Source: Zygnema cylindricum
Taxonomy: Eukaryota; Streptophyta; Zygnematophyceae; Zygnematales; Zygnemataceae
Length of the DNA: 64,000 bases
Direction: 5' to 3'
Assembly (NCBI GenBank): GCA_037447655.1
Contig: JBBHKE010001588.1
Span: 1 to 64,000 of the forward strand
A model generated the notes under the pieces. That model did not search any database and had not been told where the DNA came from. It worked only from the letters and a program-made list of their open reading frames with translations. The position numbers and the translations under genes were made by a program. This document shows, in pieces, positions 23,301 through 34,435 of this stretch. Positions within the stretch are counted from its first letter, which is position 1; every line of letters starts with the position of its first letter.

Positions 23301-25144
23301 AACCACGTTCTGTGAAATTGAATGAGCTAGATACTGAACCATGCACAAGGACTGGGCCTGGACAACAAAAACATAACAGATTGTTATCAAAATGATAACA
23401 AGCGGGTGAAAAACTACAATTATAAACAATCGCCGTGAGATAAGACATACTTCCGCACATTTCTAGAGACTTCCTTACAATAGCATTTGAATGGCTAAAG
23501 CAGAAACTGGAGAGTTCCAGAATGGATGACTTAGACAAGTGGTCATTAGTCACCAAGATAGGTACAAGGACTAGAAGGAAGTCAGAATATTCGACCTGTG
23601 CTCAGTGTTAAACGATAAGCCCTAAACATGAAATCGTTTAAATATTTGTTCAAACGTTTAAACCCTGTAGGTCAACTGCTGAAACCTCTTTTACCTTCAA
23701 TGAAAGGGTTACTGATATAGTGTGAAACATTGAAACTCTATAGACCTTAAAAAAATTGTCCTTGTCACTTTTATTCAGCATTGAATTCAAGCAATGTTTT
23801 TCAGCATTAGTGGTTGTAGCTTTGGAATTTTAGGTTTAGTCTTCAAAATTCAATGACATTAAATTCAGCATTTTAAGATCTCCAATTTCACCATTGATCA
23901 TTGATTATTCAAAATTCCAATATTACAATGGAATTTAACATGCATTTTGTTAAAAATCCATTAAGCATAGGACTTTGAGTGCCATTCCACCATTGGTTAA
24001 CATTTGATTGAAAAATTAAGGAATAAAATAGAAATTAAATGGTATTTGCAAAAAACATGTGGCTTGGAATTTGAAATATAAACTTGGCATTAATTTATGT
24101 TTCTCGCATCTTCTTTACAATGCAACAGAAGTTCGCGAATTACAAACTGGATAAAAAAGAAAAATAAATATCAAAACCAACGAAAATGCTTTCTTCAACA
24201 GATTTTGCGCCAAACACCTGATTGCAACTTGAGGAAAAGAAAAAAAGACGAAACACATGTTGAAACTTATAGAAAAATAAAATAATATCAAACCACAGAA
24301 TTGGAAATTTCATATACCACGCGATTGTATAAAGATATTATGTACCTGTATTTTTGGACTTACTGTCAAAACTATATCGTTCAAACCACCAGAAAATTTA
24401 AATGTTTAAACGAGTGTTTAAATGTTGCTTAACCTTTTGAACATTGATTTGGAAAAAACGGGTGCCGACAACGCTGCTCTGCTATTGGTACGATTCCATT
24501 TTGCTTTTACGACTCATGGATGCAGATCTGGTTCACCTTCGTGAATTAATTAATCCTTATCGATCAACATTTGTTTTTGAAATATCTTTTTTATGTTAGC
24601 CAATAAACATTGCATATTTACTTTGTACTTGATTTCCTTGTAAGACTATTTCTCACAATCTACACTGACCTACTTCAGAGCTGACTGGCGAACTATAGCT
24701 GGGTCTGAATTCTGCCTAGAGTTCAACTAATCCAAGGTCTTGGTTTTCAGGAGTGTTGCCTCATGGTTTAACACTCACCAGTAAGAGTAATCATAAACTC
24801 TCGTGTCCCTGGAAACCACCTATCGAAATAAACATCAGAAGCAAATTGGAGCTGAAATTGGAACGAGATTCCTGCGATGCATTTCTGACAGCCATCACCT
24901 GAATCACCAAAATTCTTGCCACAGGAACTCAGAAAAATAAATAGAAAGCAAACTGAGTGTGTGCAATAGGGGTAGAGAACCCTAAACTTGACGAGTCAAA
25001 CCCACTGAATGCATTCCTTAAACATTAGCAGCAACATGACTGACACATTCTGCAATTCATATTCACCTTATGTACTTAGTCCAATGCAAGTGCACCTTCT
25101 TAGTTCCCCCATGTTCAACATCTGAATTGACATTTACAGAGAAC
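17200..25144 (-). CDS. NXPE/PC-esterase-like gene, at least six exons, 3' end not found
   Basis: Six exons can be chained on the minus strand with GT-AG junctions and matching phases: 25144-25067, 24927-24779, 23357-23228, 22692-22286, 17900-17683 and 17396-17200. The predicted protein has a Cys-rich N-terminal piece and a filamin-like segment (YQTWDAGKYILTIDCDCC), as in NXPE proteins. It then has C-V-M-G-H-V-G-R-W-V, a serine-esterase block ISIVGDSH (GDS as in SGNH/PC-esterase folds), RLQIRFYWMEGIF, SDVVVLGTAAWTFR and RFFWRTAPPFP. These fit the NXPE/PC-esterase superfamily, whose members are secretory-pathway or membrane proteins that probably act on polysaccharide O-esters. The start codon, any signal or membrane segment and the C-terminal catalytic Asp-His end are not found. 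It may be intact with undetected exons, or a truncated gene. The 5' exons lie in an inverted repeat. Confidence 0.65.
17683..17900 (-). CDS. NXPE-like exon 5
   Basis: Acceptor TTATTGCAG|GA, donor TTCCGG|GTGGGC. Encodes FSVLDPRSGTRLQIRFYWME, DGEYGCWRSSEKGDSDW and SDVVVLGTAAWTFR. The hydrophobic S-D-V-V-V-L-G strand followed by A-A-W resembles the second catalytic-core strand of PC-esterases. It ends in phase 0, matching exon 6. Confidence 0.75.
17901..22285. other. Large intron-like gap (4.4 kb) between NXPE-like exons 4 and 5
   Basis: No gene supported. It includes the pyrimidine tract at 18846-18949, a short T-rich TTTAGG-like stretch near 21315-21375, and unrecognised open frames at plus 18445-18726 and plus 21086-21319. 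If the exon chain is right, this is intron enlarged by unrecognised repeats. Confidence 0.45.
18846..18949. repeat. Pyrimidine-rich simple tract
   Basis: About 100 bases of C and T with CCCT units (CCCTCCCTCCCTCCC near 18918-18940) inside the long intron-like gap. Confidence 0.9.
22286..22692 (-). CDS. NXPE-like exon 4 with GDS esterase block
   Basis: Acceptor GTTGTCAG|GG, donor CATG|GTGAGC. Length 407 bp, joined in frame to exons 3 and 5. It contains CVMGHVGRWVDTRDV, then a stretch ending FLPYVCVGQLQSL and the key ISIVGDSHQLALFTHLQML. The GDS serine is the expected nucleophile of SGNH/PC-esterase proteins. The middle portion is basic and of lower similarity. Confidence 0.75.
23228..23357 (-). 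CDS. NXPE-like exon 3 (filamin-like strand segment)
   Basis: Acceptor TTGTTGTCCAG|GCC, donor CTT|GTAAGT. Encodes PVLVHGSVSSSFNFTERGSS and FDITYQTWDAGKYILTIDCD. The W-D-A-G-x-Y pattern matches the immunoglobulin/filamin-like part of NXPE proteins. It lies just outside the inverted repeat and has no copy on the left. Confidence 0.75.
24779..24927 (-). CDS. NXPE-like exon 2
   Basis: Bounded by CTGAG|T and CTG|GTGAGT. Encodes SCGKNFGDSGDGCQKC, FQLQFASDVYFDRWFPGT and REFMITLTG. It ends in phase 1, which fits exon 3 exactly (TLTG-PVLVHG). The four cysteines suggest disulfides in a secreted domain. An inverted copy is at 11190-11338. Confidence 0.72.
25067..25144 (-). CDS. NXPE-like exon 1 (first recognised)
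   Basis: Encodes F-S-V-N-V-N-S-D-V-E-H-G-G-T-K-K-V then HLHWTKYI. The donor is AAG|GTGAAT and leaves phase 2, which fits the next exon. The acceptor (TGTAGTGAG|GTTC) is uncertain by a few bases. An earlier exon carrying the start codon must exist but is not recognised. Confidence 0.5.
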
Positions 25145-25260
25145 CTCACTACACATAATAAGATGATCCGATATCCTTCAGTTCTTGACAAGCTATTGCA
25201 GATCATGGGATGGAGGAAACCAGGTTGAGAGAAAGTGTGATATCGATAAAATGTCCGGTG

Positions 25261-25901
25261 TATAAGGAAATTTGATGGAGAGAGATTATTTCTAACATTT
25301 TAAGCACAATGGCATGGCAAAGTTAAGAGTCAATCACATTATTTCGTGTGAGTGTTTTTTTGACCGAAAATTATACAATAACGTTAATACACTAATTCCA
25401 TAGTGGCCACAACAATAATAAAATAATGTTAATGTTAATTTTAATTTTAATGTTAATGTTAATGTTAATGTTAATGTTAACGTTAATGTTAATGTTAATG
25501 TTAATTTTAATGTTATTTTATGTTGTGGCGGAACATAATGTAGCGTAGTTAATTATAGTAAAGAGTAAACGTCAATAACTCAAATGAAATCCTAAAGCGA
25601 TGAGCGGTGTAGTAGATCATTGGATTTCAGCGCATTGAACTTTTACTCTCTCGACAAAATTAAAAAATCTGGAATTAAAAATATGGAATTGCCCACATTT
25701 GCACAATTCCAATGAAATAGGATCGATCTCGCTAGAAGCTAAGAAAGAAAGCATTTTTTTTTTTTTTTTTTTTTTTAGAAAGCCCTTCTTGGTATGGAAT
25801 TTAGGGTTTGATGGTCCATCACCCATACTTAGTCCATGTTCTAGTTTCATTTCAAGACATTGAAGTAAAAACGATCAAAAAAAATGTGCAACCGGCAAAC
25901 C
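25261..25901. repeat. Inverted repeat 2, right copy
   Basis: Reverse complement of 8550-9105. It is longer because of an expanded hexamer array at about 25424-25520 and a T run at 25755-25776. It ends inside LTR-C sequence at about 25902. Confidence 0.9.
25424..25520. repeat. Expanded AATGTT hexamer microsatellite
   Basis: About fourteen to fifteen TTAATG units with a few TTAATTT and TTAACG variants. The matching place in the left copy has three units. Confidence 0.95.
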
Positions 25902-26418
25902 CCGGCCGTCCGATTAAATTCGGCTTTAATCGTAGCCGTAATAAATACATGCGCGGTATTTGTTTCATTTACGAAACAAATGCGCGGTACTGATTTGTGT
26001 CCGTACCGTAAGTCGTACATTATATATTACTGGATCTATGTATCCCGTAATTCATTTCAGTTAAATGGTTTATCGCACGTATACATATTTAAATAAATAT
26101 CAAACTATATGCTACGTAACACTACCGCTAGACTTAACGGCTAAGGCTACCGGCTACTCTCTGTCTGCCTGCCGGTAGGTACAAGGATCAAATCCTGCCG
26201 CCGGCACATACCTTTTAATTAAATAAATAAACCCTAATATAAAATTCCCGTAAACCTCAGGATAGCCAAGGTAGCCATGGCTCTAGCTTCCTCTCCAATT
26301 TCTCAGTGACTGCGACAAGTTTGAGAGTTGGAGAGAGAAGATAGAGATAGACTGCCTCGACTTCTATATTTCTTTTCAGACCTAGAAAATACTAATAAAA
26401 CCATTAGTTTCTACAACA
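25902..26418 (-). repeat. LTR family C, 5' fragment
   Basis: On the minus strand it begins TGTTGTAGAAACTAATGG, followed by TATTTTCTAGGTC as in the LTRs at 60451 and 58799. It continues through the TACCGGCTA and CGGACGGCC zones and stops at the inverted-repeat 2 junction. It is the complement of the 3' fragment at 5935-6058 in the sense that the middle of the LTR is missing from both. Confidence 0.8.
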
Positions 26419-26507
26419 ACTTCCTTACATTTTACGTACTTCTACTATTTTTACGGTACACTTTTCGTGTTTTACTTTAGTTTGTACATTTCCGTATATT
26501 GTCCGAA
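26419..26507. other. Short spacer between LTR fragment and IR1 right arm
   Basis: AT-rich, with GTAC words. No counterpart at the left arm end. Confidence 0.5.
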
Positions 26508-27199
26508 ATTTTTTATGATTTTTTTAGGGTTAAGGGGACAATTTTCGTACATTTTTGTACGTCATACAGCGAAAACTATACGAAATTTACGGAAAGTATA
26601 GAAAATCGCATAAAAGTCCAAATTCGTACGAATTAAACAGCTATGACCATAACTTTATCGTTGCTTTGTTTTTAAATGAAGACTCTCCGTAGTATTTTTT
26701 AAAGTGTTCAGATGTTCGAAAACAAAATCGTTACATTAAATTATGACGACGTGCGTACAATTTGTGACGGTTGTAGACGTGCGTACAGTTTAGACGGTTG
26801 CAGCAAAAAAAATTATGTTTTTCGATGTAAAATAAGCATAGAATACAGGTAAATTGCATGTAAAGGCTCATTATTTTTAAAAATTTCATGTTAAGATTGT
26901 TGAATACCCACATTACACTGCTATCTAGAGTTTGGGCATCACCATACCATATAGAACTCACTTGCTATTAACACCTCAAAAATTTTAAAACGATCTAACT
27001 AAAGGCGCTCATCAAAGTAATTGTAAAAGATATATCAAAATATTCAAAACATAAAAATAATTACCTCCTATAAATAATAAAATTTAATTTTGTGAAAAAT
27101 AATAGGAATTTTTGCCTTATGGTAAGTAAATGTGTTTACATGAGTTTAAGTTTTTGGGTATTTAAAGAAAATAGTACCAGGTCAATGTGTTTTAAACTT

Positions 27200-28197
27200 T
27201 AAGGGGCTTTCCAATATCAATTTTCCTCGCATCAGTTTGGTGTCACAACACGCGGAGGTTGTGAGGCGTTAGTCCATGGTTTACGAACGATTCTTGACTT
27301 GCATCCGGATTGAGTGGTTCTCCAAGTCGACATCGCCAACGCCTTTAACTCGACCAATTGCAACGCCATTTTCCATGAGCTTCAACACGCGCTGTCGACT
27401 ATTAACCAAATTTTCCCATTTGTCTAAGCTTTCTAGCCTAAACCTAGCCCTTTATTTTTCTCATTGAGGATCATTAAGGGAAGTTACCCTTTTGGAATCA
27501 GGAATTGGTACTCGTGAAGGTTACCTTTTAGAGCCCTTTTGTTTGCTCTCGCTCACCTGTAGGCACCAAGAGCATCGGTTACTGCTTTTCCGAAATTTTT
27601 GTTCTCTTTGATTGCTAACGACACTTATATCTTTGGCTCGTCAGACTACATTGTTTTTGTCTCCCATTCACCATTTCGTATAACAACTTTATAATATAAA
27701 CTTTTACGTAAAAGTCACTAAATGTATTGCGTGGAGCCCGACTATTTTACCATCAGATAACTCTCTTCCTTGAGGATTCCATATATCCCTTCTTCAACAG
27801 AGTATAAGGGCTTTAAGTTCCTTTGTTGGAGCCCTTGATTTTGTTTATTAATTTGTTAAAGACGCTTTGTTAGACGACCTTTCTTATTTTGAGGACCTTT
27901 CTAAGTTTTCGGGTTCACAAGTCAAGTTTGCTATTTTAACTTGTTTTTCTGCCCAAACCCCATTTTACTTTGCCCGCACTTTATCGATTAACTTTTTTTT
28001 CCTTTACTCCCTTTCCAAAACTGGTGATTGGCTCTTCGAGATTCTACAACAATTGGTCGACTATGGCATCTTTGATCCCCCGGAAAGCCTCCTCCCTCGT
28101 AGACAAGTTGCTTTACCAATCTTTTGCTGCCGTCTTAGTTTACGTCCTACCACCGCCTTGGCAACAACAACTTACATAAAGAATTGGACTTTGATGT
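27200..28197 (+). pseudogene. LINE-type reverse transcriptase relic, right arm
   Basis: Twin of 4245-5242. The catalytic position reads A-N-D-T-Y here and A-N-N-T-Y on the left. A single G/A difference near 27467 creates a stop here that is absent on the left. The relic runs into the Copia LTR at 28198. Confidence 0.75.
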
Positions 28198-29157
28198 TGT
28201 AAAACTATGACCTCCATTGGCCCACACGATTTCCAACTTATATAAAGCCTCCATGATAATATTTTCTCCTTTGAATTTTAGACCAAATAAAAGCCACCCG
28301 GTCAAACAAAAATTTTGACCAACCTCACATCTGTGAGGGCACGACTCCCTTGAGTCACACGCAAAAAGAATTTATAAATTTTCTACCCTAAGCAGTAAGT
28401 TATGGCTGGCCAAAGATGGCTTATAAATACAACAAGTCTCTCTGAGAGAGGCACCTCAAAAATTGTCTAAGTCCTAAATCCCTCTTTGAACCCCCTATTA
28501 CTGCTAAACTTAACCAATCACAAGACTGTAAAGTACAATAATGTAAAGATGCCGATAAACATCTTGTACGTCCATGGTACAGCATAGCCGTCCCGTTGAC
28601 TTTGTCACTTTCTTAGCCGTTAATGCTTTTCTCGTAATGTCCCCCGTCCACTCATATCGTGCCACGTGTCATCCGCCGACATTAGCTCACAAACCGCCAA
28701 ACAACCACTCAAGTACATTGGCTCCACTATGAGCCGTCCGATTTGAAGTCAATAATTGATTTCGGTCGTTGATATTAAATGTCGTTTCGTGTATTTCGTG
28801 CGGTCCAATATTTCGTGCTTTCTGGTTTGTTTTGGAGTTCATTCTGTCTGGTAATCCCTTACATGGAATATGTCGTATAGTTCATTGTTAAATACGAATC
28901 ATACCCTATATACGTAACGCTTTATTAAGACCTACCAGATAAGACGGACGACTACACTGTACGGTGATCAATCTCTAAGACCTAGGATCAAATCCTTATA
29001 TGACCACCTATCTTTTGTAAGAGGATGTGCCCAGTCTCCTTGTCTGCCTAAGGCAACCATGGCTGTCTGCTAGTCCTCAGTGAGTACGACATGTAAGAGG
29101 GTTGTAGTAAGACCATAGACTAACAAAGAGATAGAAGATAAAATACCTTTTTCAACA
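28198..29157 (-). repeat. 3' LTR of the arm Copia (family C2), right arm
   Basis: Twin of 3285-4244. On the minus strand it begins TGTTGAAAAAGG after TTTGGGGAG and ends ATAGTTTTACA. Confidence 0.85.
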
Positions 29158-31836
29158 CTCCCCAAATTTTTTAATCTATCTTATGCTTTAGTCCACACTT
29201 CTCCCTACAAAATACTAATTTGAGAGAAGGAACCGGTTTAGTCATCATGTCTGGTACCATCTACCCATCGAGTCTATGTTCCAAACTAATTATTTTATTC
29301 TCAATCTTCTCTGTAACAAAGCTCAATCTGATATCTATATGTTTTACTTTAAAGTGATGCTTAAGGTTTGATGCAATTGGAATTGCAACTTCATTATCAC
29401 AAAATATTATTTGCACTCCATTTTTCATATTACTAAGCTTTTGCAACAATGATTTCACCCACATCAACTCCTTCATAGCCAAAAAAGAGGCCATGTACTC
29501 AGCCTCCATGGTGGACTGAGCAATTACCTTTTGTTGCTTGCTGCTCCAATAGCAAGCCCCATTCCCAATATAAAATATATATCAAGATGTACACCTCCTC
29601 ATCAGAGCATCCCCATACATGCATCACTCCCAGTGGTAATGTCAATGTTATCACCCTCCTAATTCAACCATAGTTCTCTCGTGCCTATCAATTACCGCAT
29701 AACTCTTTTGGTGGTTTCCTAATCTTTTTACCTAAGATCATTTAGACTCCTACTTAATATTGTTACAGCTGCTGTTATATCAAGACGAGTAGAGTTCATA
29801 AAATAGATCAAAATGCCGACAACCGCTGTGTACAGAATATTTTGCATAAACCTGCTTTCCTCTTGTCCTAACTCATCGTTCAAGACCACAAATCCCCCTA
29901 ATGAACTCCCCAAATTTCCCTTTTTTATATCCATTGTAGTCGTACAACTATTTTATTTATCTATTTGAAATTTTTCAAGCATGTTTTCAATTGCTTCCTT
30001 TTGAGTTAGTCTAGTTATTTTCTTCCCTCTATCCCTTTCCATCTAAATTCCCAAGATATATTTTGCTACTTCCAAATCCTTCATTTCAAATCTAATCATT
30101 AGATCCTTTTTAAGTCCATTAATTTTCAACATGGATTTCCTTAAAACAAGCAGAGCATCAATTTAGATAGCAATGAAAATTATACCTTTCTCATCTCAAG
30201 GAGATAGATAGAATGATCCAATCTAATTCGGATATATCCCAAACTTGTCAAAAACTCGTCCAACTTCTTGTTCCATTTGCGTCGAGCCTGCTTTAGTCCA
30301 TAGAGAGACTTTATCAATGTGCACACCTTACTTTTTTCTCCTTTCTCCACAAACCGTTCCGGTTTTCACGTGAAGATCTCTTTTTCTAATTCTCCGTGTA
30401 AGAAAGCGATTTTGATGTCCATTTGGTGCACTTTGATGTCTTCCACTGCGGCCAAACAAAGTAGGATACAGCCGAGCAAAGGCCTTTTCATAATCGATCC
30501 CTTTCTATTTTGTGAACCCTTTGGTCACTAATTTGGCCTTGTACCGCTCGATAGTGTTATCCGAGTTGAGTTTCAACATAAAGGCCCACTTGCATCCAAT
30601 CTGTGTTTTATCTGAGGGACAGGCCACCAACGCATATTTGTTTGCTTCTATAATGGAAGCCATTTCATCATTAATGGTTGTAATCCATCTAATATGTTTC
30701 GGACTATTAATTGATTTCGAATAAGTTTGGGGTTCACTCAAACGTGACAGCTTAGTTACCTTGTTATTTGCTTGTCTTTCTTGAAGTCTCTCATTGCTTC
30801 TCCTCCCTCTTTCAAAATTCGATGTCGAATTTCTCCGAAGGACTTCATCTTCTCTCCTATCCGTGGAGTCCATTTCTGGTCGTTCATCATCCATTTCTGG
30901 TCTTTCCTTGTTCTCTTCCTCGGTTTGAACTGGGAACTCTGGTTCCAAAAGAGGTTCATTCTCGATCAGATTTTTCTCTTCATCTGCAAACTTTAGCTAA
31001 ACCAAAGTCTGATTAAAAGAATCTGAATCTAACTCACTTTCGGATTCAATTCTTATTCTAACCACTTTAGTTTACTTAAAGGGATCTACGGACTTTTCTT
31101 CATCAATCAGTACCAAGTGTTTAACTAGGATGATATCTTCTCTCCCGAGATCATAAACTCTATATCCCCTAAATTTTCATTATATCTAAGTAAGTACCCC
31201 GACTTTCCCCTTTCATCTAACTTCTAATCTGATTTTTCTGCGTTTAGACTAAAAACTTGACTTTAGAACACCTTTAACTGTGAGATATCAGGTTTTCTAC
31301 CGGTCTATCTTTCATAAGGTGTAAAACCTTTCACTACCGAGGTAAGGACTTTATTCTTATGATACTTAGCGTAGTTCATAGCTTCTGCCCAGAAGTGTTT
31401 TTTATCTTTTTATCCGATAGCTTACTTCGGGCACTATCACTTAATCTCCGATTTAGTCTCTTGGCTACACCGTTTTGTTCCGGATTTTTTGGAACAGTCT
31501 TTTGGTGTTGAACCCTTTCCTCTTTCAAAATATCCTCTGACTGATTAGAGGTGTATTCCCCCCCATTATCACTCCTCCCTCTCTTTATAGGTGTCACATA
31601 GAGCTTCTCGCTCCACGCTTTATACTTTTTCAAATAAGCTAGTGCCTCATATTTATTTTTCAAGAAATAGACTTTAGAACACCTATACCAATCATTAGTA
31701 ATACTATGCATAAATCTTTTCACTCCAACTGACGGTACCATGGTCGGTCCTTATTTGTCAGTATGAACTAGATCTCAAACCTTTTCACCTTTATAGGTTG
31801 CGATTTTTGCGAAAGGTAATCTGTGGGCCTTACATT
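29158..31836 (-). pseudogene. Decayed Ty1/Copia pol, right arm
   Basis: Minus-strand twin of 588-3270. The integrase segment 31376-31741 is open for 121 codons (RSDNGGEYTS, NPEQNGVAKRLNRR). The linker-to-RT segment 30505-30948 is open for 147 codons, including GCKWAFMLKLNSDNTIERYK. This side has fewer stops than the left in that part, which shows the two arms decayed separately there. RNase H at 29261-29509 is identical in both arms. Confidence 0.9.
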
Positions 31837-32757
31837 TGTTGTCCATAGCCTATTTCAGCCATGGATACTCACAGAAATACCCACAGACTACCTCAAAATC
31901 AGCTATGTTTCAGACAGCACATATTACTCCACAATAAACAAAATCACCTCAAACTGCGCCAATATGCAGTATATAATAGACAATATAAACTCTTATAGTG
32001 ACAGCTAAATCCACCAACAAATCCAGAAGATATAAGCTCCATAGTTTCCCAAAAAATAGTTTAAAGTTTCTCAAACTAACCAAGTGGACTTCTCATAGAA
32101 TTCTACGGAGATATCATAACATACTGAAACTACACACACATATAGTTTCTAGATCATAAAATATCTTCACAAAGTTTCACATCAAGACGTCAATCAGAGT
32201 GATCACACCAACAAGTCAAAGTTGCAGAAAACAGTCTGCCATTTCTTTGATCAACTCAGCTGTGATAATCAAAATAATCTAAGTCCTACAAGTTGTACTC
32301 ACAGAGTTCACTACTGAATGTACGGAATCATACCAGCCGTACGTTATCTACCACCTACCTAAATTATTTTGAGTATATACGAATAACTCGAGGTATGTCA
32401 AGCTCACTAAATCTACATTGATAAACTAATTAGCAAAAAGACAAACCTTTGTTGTATAGAATATTTACACCGACACCTCCGCAAAGTCAACTTTCTTAGT
32501 CACTTGAGATCTTCTTATGAATCTCGTCCATCGACTTGATTCATATCAACTGCAGCCGCGTTGTCACATACCTGGACATATCCAAAAATAACCCCAGTTT
32601 CATCGCAGCTGCGTTGTCTTATTTAAAGTACACTTGTCTCAAATAGATGCACTATACCGGCGGCGCATATTTCAATGTTTCATTTGAAATCGGATTGTTG
32701 CGAGATCTGCCGCCCATTTTTTATTGCGTGTTCACACCACTCAATAAGTCCCGTACT
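31837..32757 (-). repeat. LTR family D inserted in the Copia pre-integrase region, right arm
   Basis: On the minus strand it ends GGCTATGGACAACA at 31837. It resembles 52130-53071 from its GGGACT…GAGTGG…GTGAA zone at about 32755 onward. Copia coding flanks it: a pre-integrase stretch with K-R-L-G-Q-V-H and G-I-Q-F-G-D-I-E lies at 32758-32900, and C-K-A-H-R-L-P-F follows on the other side. The first ~130 bases of the LTR are missing, and I find no clean target duplication. Confidence 0.7.
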
Positions 32758-34135
32758 TGTCATCCCAGGTCTCAATATCTCCAAATTGAATTCCCTCAAC
32801 TACTCCCATTTTCTTCATTTCTTTTAATCTATTTAGATGCACTTGCCCCAATCTTTTATACCAAATCATCAAGTCACTTACACTAGCCTAGTAAAACCAC
32901 GTCTTTCTATTACTCAAATTCAGCCTAAACATTCCTTGGCTACCTTTTCAGCTGTGAAATATACTTCATTCTCAAAGTTAGCAACTAACACTCATTTCTT
33001 AGTACTAGTCCCAAAATCCTTATTATCTAAGAAAAAAGTAGTGATAAGACTTTTGTTTAGCTCTGGAATGAAAAGGACACAGGAAAAAGTGACTATGGAA
33101 GTCTTATTGTCAACTAAGACTTTCAGATCCACAGATCCCACTAAACTAGTGGTTACTACTCTCCCATCCTTATAATATACTATATCTCTACAGTAGGTAT
33201 TTTTCTCATTTTAGTAAACATCTGTTTCTCTCTACACATATGCATAGAGGCACGTGAATCAATAGTCCAACCTTCTTTGAGCTTCTTTTACTCTGCCGAT
33301 GGCACACTTCTGCTTTCTTGGAATATCCAAATCCGCTTTCACCTCCAACTACTTGTTGAGAAGAAGTTCTACATCATTGTCATCGGAAACGTCTCCAATG
33401 ACTTTTGTTGCCAGAAATGCTTTCTTTTCACCTCCGGCTAGTGTACTAATCTGCACCTCCGTAAGCCTCAGCTTAGTAAATTTGGTTTACTCCGCCATAT
33501 AATGTCCCGACTTTTTACAAACATGACAAAGCCCTTTTGGAGACCTAGATCTAGATTTATTCAATTCTTTTCCTTCCACTCCTCCACCAAAGTTTCTATA
33601 AGGATTCTTGAAATCCTGATTCCTCTAGTCATTTCCAGCAGCCAATGCTTCAACACTCTTTGCTCGTCTCCAAATCGGAATTGTGCTTTCCCAAACATAA
33701 AATCATCCCAACAACGGAGTTCCATATCCATCGATCATATGGCGAATCTCGAACCCTATGAACAATGTTCTCATAATCATTTGGCAGTTTTATTAGAAAA
33801 GTATTCACCTTTTCTTTCACGGTCTCTTATTTTCACTCTCCACTCTCCAACTCCATAAACAATTTAGACAAGTCATTGCAAAAGTTAAGTATTTTTCCTC
33901 CATTGTATACATATGCTTGTATCTTCTGATCAGCCAACTTCTGCTGCTAAATCTTAACACTTTTATAGATATTTACAAGAGCCTCTCATAGGTCGGTTGC
34001 CTTGTCCACATTAAGTTGAGGAGTAGCAACTGCTTGAGTAACACGACCAAGAATAAAATGAGTTGCCAGTGTGTTGTTGAAATTCCAGATTTTAGTATCA
34101 TTTACTCAGGTTTTCTACATAGCCCCTACTGTTAA
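32758..34135 (-). pseudogene. Copia gag-protease-pre-integrase remains (arm element, beyond the arm)
   Basis: Minus-strand relic in several frames. It has gag helical sequence (about 34130-33600), a damaged zinc knuckle L-C-H-V-C-K-K-S-G-H-Y-M-A-E lacking the last Cys (about 33488-33535), protease W-T-I-D-S-R-A-S-M-H-M where D-S/T-G-A-S is expected (about 33240-33275), and pre-integrase at 32758-32900. It is the upstream part of the Copia at 29158-31836, separated from it by the LTR-D insertion. The protease Gly-to-Arg change alone would inactivate it. Confidence 0.75.
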
Positions 34136-34140
34136 GGTGT

Positions 34141-34343
34141 AACTTCCCCTCTTATCTCTCCCTCACTTTCCCTTCCTCATTTTCCATTTTCTCCTCTTCC
34201 CTGTTCCTTCTTCCCTCTTCCGTTTTCCCTATTTTCCTCATTTCCTCTACCCTCTTTCCCGCTTTCCCCTTCCCTCTTTCCCTCTTCCCCTCTTCCTTCC
34301 CCTTACCTCTACTTCCTTCCCCTTCCCTCTACTTCCTAGACTT
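34141..34343. repeat. Long homopyrimidine tract
   Basis: About 200 bases almost only of C and T on the plus strand (CCCTCTTTCCCTCTTCCCC-like units). Confidence 0.95.
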
Positions 34344-34435
34344 ACTTTGTCCGGATGATGGCGCAAAGAAGTATTTTTATATGTTCTTTTGATGTCATTC
34401 TTTGAAGCAGTCGCAGGAACTTCCTTGGATATCAG

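Larger units (their letters stand above)
24340..25260 (-). repeat. Inverted repeat 3, right copy
   Basis: Reverse complement of 10857-11762. It contains NXPE-like exons 1 and 2 and adjacent intron. At 25260 it passes directly into inverted repeat 2, while on the left the two blocks are separated by 1.75 kb. Confidence 0.93.
26508..32423 (-). repeat. Right arm of outer long inverted repeat (IR1)
   Basis: Reverse complement of 1-5934. The near-identical inner part is 26508 to about 30297; the more diverged outer part is about 30310-32423. On this side the sequence continues beyond 32423 without a visible break in the LTR-D copy, because the matching left sequence lies outside the window. Confidence 0.95.
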
